Source: Agapetus fuscipes
Taxonomy: Eukaryota > Arthropoda > Insecta > Trichoptera > Glossosomatidae
Assembly: GCA_951799405.1 (NCBI GenBank)
Contig: OX637363.1
Location: 5,580,001 to 5,644,000, forward strand
Reading direction: 5' to 3'
DNA length: 64,000 bases
Numbering within the stretch: the first letter of the stretch is position 1; every line of letters starts with the position of its first letter. Below, in pieces: positions 62,101 to 64,000 of the stretch. The notes beneath the pieces were generated by a model that saw only the letters and a list, made by a program, of their open reading frames with translations, did no database searches and was not told where the DNA came from. The position numbers and the translations under genes were made by a program.

Positions 62101-63117
62101 GCTGCAAAGCTTCTCATCAAAGAGCTATGGCGTGCCAACATCGGTTGGGATGACTCTCCGCCTGATGCTATAATTCGACGTTTTTCGAGTATAACACAAG
62201 AACTTCCGTTGCTCGCTACTTTAAAAATTCCTAGGCACATCGGTGTGACTAGCTCAACCAAAGTATTATTAGTAGGTTTTTGTGATGCTAGTCTGAATGG
62301 TTACGGTTGTGTTATATATGTACATACAACTGACATGGATGGAAATATTTCTGTCAGGTTGTTGTGCTCAAAATCTAAGGTATCTCCCACCAAGATTACG
62401 ACATTAGCACGTTTAGAGTTGTGCGCTGCTGTTTTATTGTCAAAGATGTTAAAACTTGTGACCGAGATGTATCGTGATCGGATTCATATAACTGATGTAT
62501 ATGCTTTTTCTGATTCAACGATTGCGTTGGCTTGGATTTGCTCTTCTCCACATCGTTGGTCAATTTTTGTAGGAAATAGAGTCGCTCAGTGTCAGGAGAA
62601 TTTACCCCCTCAGAACTTTTATCACATCTCAGGGGACGAGAACCCAAGTGACTGTGTTTCACGTGGTATGTTACCATCTCAATTAATTTCTCATAGTTTA
62701 TGGTGGAATGGTCCACTGTGGCTTCAACGCCCTTCGGATGAATGGCCGATTAAAAGATTCTCCTCGTCCGATGCGTTAGAAATTCCTGAACAGGCAACTG
62801 TACTGACAGCCATTGTAGTACATGCCGACTCTATGATTTTATATGACTTAGCACAACGAACTTCTTCGTGGAATAAATTAATTCGAATTACAGTTTACAT
62901 TCTTCGCTTTATAAATAAATTTAAATCACTGTTGCATTTTATTGAATGCATGTCCCATGCTACGCATGAGGACGCTCCTCCTTTGTCCTGGCCTCTGGGA
63001 ATCATCACCAAGGTTTTCCCTGGGGATGATGGCGTGATTCGAGTAGCCACAGTAAAGACGGAGCAAGGTTTTTACAAACGCCCGGTCGTCAAACTCTACC
63101 CATTGCCGACACAATAG
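59107..63117 (+). CDS. BEL/Pao gag-pol polyprotein lacking integrase
   Basis: The frame has 1,336 codons with ATG in TAAACATGGCGG context. Order: N-terminal Gag with a coiled-coil-like region and the PIFDG-type segment (PLFDGNPKNWSRF, about 127-139); CCHC-like zinc motifs between 338 and 404 (CVLCKRNDH, CVRCLSVTHWSHC, CQICNKGHH); and aspartic protease (VDNGSQ, 476-481). Reverse transcriptase follows, with catalytic YMDD at 885-888, and then RNase H (FCDAS 1058-1062, ARLELCA, FSDST, NPSDCVSRG). After the post-RNase H segment (SSWNKLIRITVYILRFINKF) the frame goes, at about residue 1283-1290, directly to APPLSWPLGIITKVFPGDDG. That is the short module normally found after integrase. The integrase zinc and D,D35E core are therefore missing without a frameshift. 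The product could copy RNA into DNA but could not insert it. Confidence 0.92.
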   Translation: MADALTRTLVILKEKQKVYFERINNLYKLGKNVSNFASRENSNFLSASKEAGSWVKKYEDLIDQINALSLEIDPEAKVNYQSLMAFEELYSKIMDVRERILKTETPHVSTQSGPRYEVKLPPIQIPLFDGNPKNWSRFFESFKANVHLNTGLSDAQRVQYLTGNLTGKAANIFSGIVPSAETYNVVWDSLVKKYQDKRALGTYYINNILDLKKADHTAACLDGFIEKYAASIAALKQLGITDVGDFLLFNCALRKLNSSTVMAFELSLKDIEIPSCQNLISFVQQQVKILERSHVNESKSVSEACHSNTRVRNNTTKSVSGRAFLASGRVSTGDTLSCVLCKRNDHNKLYKCVKFKNYSPKERYEFIKSKRGCVRCLSVTHWSHCTETGTCQICNKGHHTLLHFDDNENNARRVVKNAEQGHRLSHSGDDMQGSGVPSVSLSANARVNASTVLLATAQVFAWSNCKKNKMIVRCLVDNGSQNHLITLECCRNMNLHIVPLNNSVIRGIGLSARPIHGCVNFEIQSRYNPQNTYKVDALVVDQITDQLPSRYIDNSDMTYLKDISMADLSWNVPGVVDIVLGAQLFPFIYLGKIIESKSKAPPALLTSFGYVLMGDCPKSVSAADSCHESFSALVVKDADLLLHKFWELEEIPVKKFLSPDETACENSFVSSVTKDEAGRYSVALPFCADPENLGNSRNTAYRRFLLLERKFKQLPSLQENYNSVINDYIQKGYLSEVAESDIGEHGYYIPHHAVVRQDKPMPRIVLDASAKTHTGLSLNDVLHSGPNLQADLFLLLLDFRLFPVAMTADVQQMYLQVGVFVDHRRYLRILFRFSEKEKVRTFQFNRVPFGLKCSPFLAMRSVRQLASDMAERFSEAAKVAGARFYMDDLVQSVADEASAVSLAKDLVALFKYGGMDLVKWSSNSSYLLDSLPNSHRGSIKFDDDKGVTLKVLGLSWDPVKDNFFFTSNDSQQKCTKRSILSVVARLFDVLGLVAPVILAAKLLIKELWRANIGWDDSPPDAIIRRFSSITQELPLLATLKIPRHIGVTSSTKVLLVGFCDASLNGYGCVIYVHTTDMDGNISVRLLCSKSKVSPTKITTLARLELCAAVLLSKMLKLVTEMYRDRIHITDVYAFSDSTIALAWICSSPHRWSIFVGNRVAQCQENLPPQNFYHISGDENPSDCVSRGMLPSQLISHSLWWNGPLWLQRPSDEWPIKRFSSSDALEIPEQATVLTAIVVHADSMILYDLAQRTSSWNKLIRITVYILRFINKFKSLLHFIECMSHATHEDAPPLSWPLGIITKVFPGDDGVIRVATVKTEQGFYKRPVVKLYPLPTQ

Positions 63118-63450
63118 ATTACTATTTAATTTCGTCTACTGAGTTAGTAGATCTCTACCATTGTACATATTTACCATGTTTAGAATTAATCTTATGCTTT
63201 ACTACTAAGCTTATCTGTTAGAACATGTTAAATCTAGCTTATTATATTGGCTTAAGTATTTTTGTGTCTAACCTGCTTACTTGTAGGCATACTTATTATA
63301 TTAATTATATTAAGTTTCTCTAGTTTAAGATTTTCAAACATTGATTGTAATTATACCTATGTATCATTTCTCGAATATTGTTTGTAAAAATCGACATGGT
63401 TTCTTTGAATATCTGGTTTGTGTTGCAAAGCTTTTAACTTTAAGTCTTTG
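63118..63450 (+). other. BEL/Pao 3' untranslated segment
   Basis: AT-rich, non-coding, between the stop codon and the polypurine tract. No envelope-like frame is present. Confidence 0.7.
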
Positions 63451-63464
63451 CAAAGGGGGGTGTA
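63451..63464 (+). other. BEL/Pao polypurine tract
   Basis: CAAAGGGGGGTGTA lies immediately before the 3' LTR start, in the expected place for plus-strand priming. Confidence 0.75.
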
Positions 63465-64000
63465 TGGTGACGCATGAATAGCGTCATCTATTTTTAATTT
63501 TAATTAATAGTCTAAGAAGCGAATTTCATGTTGGACTTTCACAATCTGAAAAAAGTGCGGATAAAAATCGCAAGATGTCGGTATGAACTTTTTTGACATC
63601 CAACGTGAAATCTCAAGATTTGATGACTTCCTTTTCCGTCGTTGTTCGCAGTAGACACGTTTTTATATGTCTCGCGACCGATTTGAAATTTACCGTTAAA
63701 AATTCTGTGAGTGAGTGTGTTTGTTTTACATATAACTTGCAAGTGTGGCAGTTCGTGAACAAAGCTCATCTCCATAGGATCCTGAGAAACGAGCATCATC
63801 TTGGACCAGAGCACAATTTGAGGTGAGTGGAGATCCTTTTGATTTTCGCTTCTTTGGTACGGGATAGTCGTCCAAAATTGAAAGCCACCTATTGAAGGTT
63901 GGCTTTTGTTGAGAGAAAATACCATAGGCATTAGATCTGTGTATTTTATATCTCGCATTGGAGAATACGTTACAGTTTCTCTATTTGTCTTTTTTTGTAT
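63465..64000 (+). repeat. BEL/Pao 3' LTR, cut by the window edge
   Basis: The 536 bases present match 57975-58510 with no difference that I could see. The last about 50 bases are outside the window. Confidence 0.95.

Larger units (their letters stand above)
57975..64000 (+). mobile_element. BEL/Pao LTR retrotransposon, integrase deleted, runs off window
   Basis: Direct repeats start at 57975 and 63465 (TGGTGACGCATGAATAGCG). They appear identical over the 536 bases available before the window ends. Between them are a primer-site candidate, an untranslated leader, one 1,336-codon gag-pol frame and a G-rich polypurine tract. The domain order is BEL/Pao type. The outer target duplication cannot be checked because the 3' flank is outside the window. 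Confidence 0.92.

Noticed and set aside
1..64000. CRISPR arrays, operons or bacterial-type regulatory sites
   Set aside because: The window is eukaryotic; the short direct repeats are minisatellite or mobile-element tails, and there is no spacer-repeat pattern.

Overview
This window looks like intergenic DNA from an insect or other arthropod. It is AT-rich and packed with eukaryotic retrotransposons, tRNA-derived SINEs, MITEs and hAT/Harbinger remnants. It also has eukaryotic nuclear tRNA genes with pol III T-run terminators and a short interstitial (CCTAA)n tract of the insect telomere type. Nothing in it is bacterial. I cannot name the order or species with confidence. Family labels such as RTE-1, SINE-A or MITE-1 are mine, defined from copies inside this window.

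Layout. 1-2.6 kb: a 53-bp minisatellite and mostly unique AT-rich DNA. 3.0-6.1 kb: a hAT-like element with an exact 8-bp target duplication, filled with nested repeats. 6.1-32 kb: a dense scatter of RTE-1 LINE 3' ends, SINE-A, SINE-B and fused SINE-A/B units, several MITE families, and a Harbinger relic (23.15-24.31 kb). There is also a long foldback (25.0-25.4 kb) and one alanine tRNA-like gene (30.6 kb). 32-35 kb: a 5'-truncated Jockey-type LINE inserted in an older RTE-2 fragment. 35-41.5 kb: more SINEs, one probable host exon (36.77 kb) and a complex degenerate repeat. 41.6-47.3 kb: an RTE-2 LINE split by a young Ty3/Gypsy (Mag-like) element. 48.8-49.1 kb: a probable host promoter and first coding exon. 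49.7-51.2 kb: a hAT-like remnant containing a solo LTR. 55.3-55.8 kb: tRNA-Glu(CTC) and tRNA-Gln(CTG). 57.97 kb to the window end: a BEL/Pao element whose 3' LTR runs off the edge.

The most unusual point concerns the two LTR elements. Each has LTRs that look identical over all the sequence available, so both are recent. Each keeps one long open frame, and each has lost exactly one enzymatic block in frame. The Gypsy polyprotein goes from the reverse transcriptase straight to the RNase H/integrase linker, so RNase H is missing. The BEL/Pao polyprotein keeps RNase H but jumps to the extreme C-terminal module, so integrase is missing. Other points of note are a recurrent SINE heterodimer, a shared 3' tail between SINE-A and a CR1/L2-like LINE, and a Harbinger relic that keeps the N-termini of both of its genes. 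There is also a hammerhead-like fold in a Penelope-type fragment, and a quasi-palindrome converted to a perfect hairpin.

Limits: all family calls come from reading motifs, termini and target duplications by eye. Coordinates of degenerate repeats are approximate to about 10-20 bases. Host genes are represented only by two short exon candidates that I could not assign to a family.
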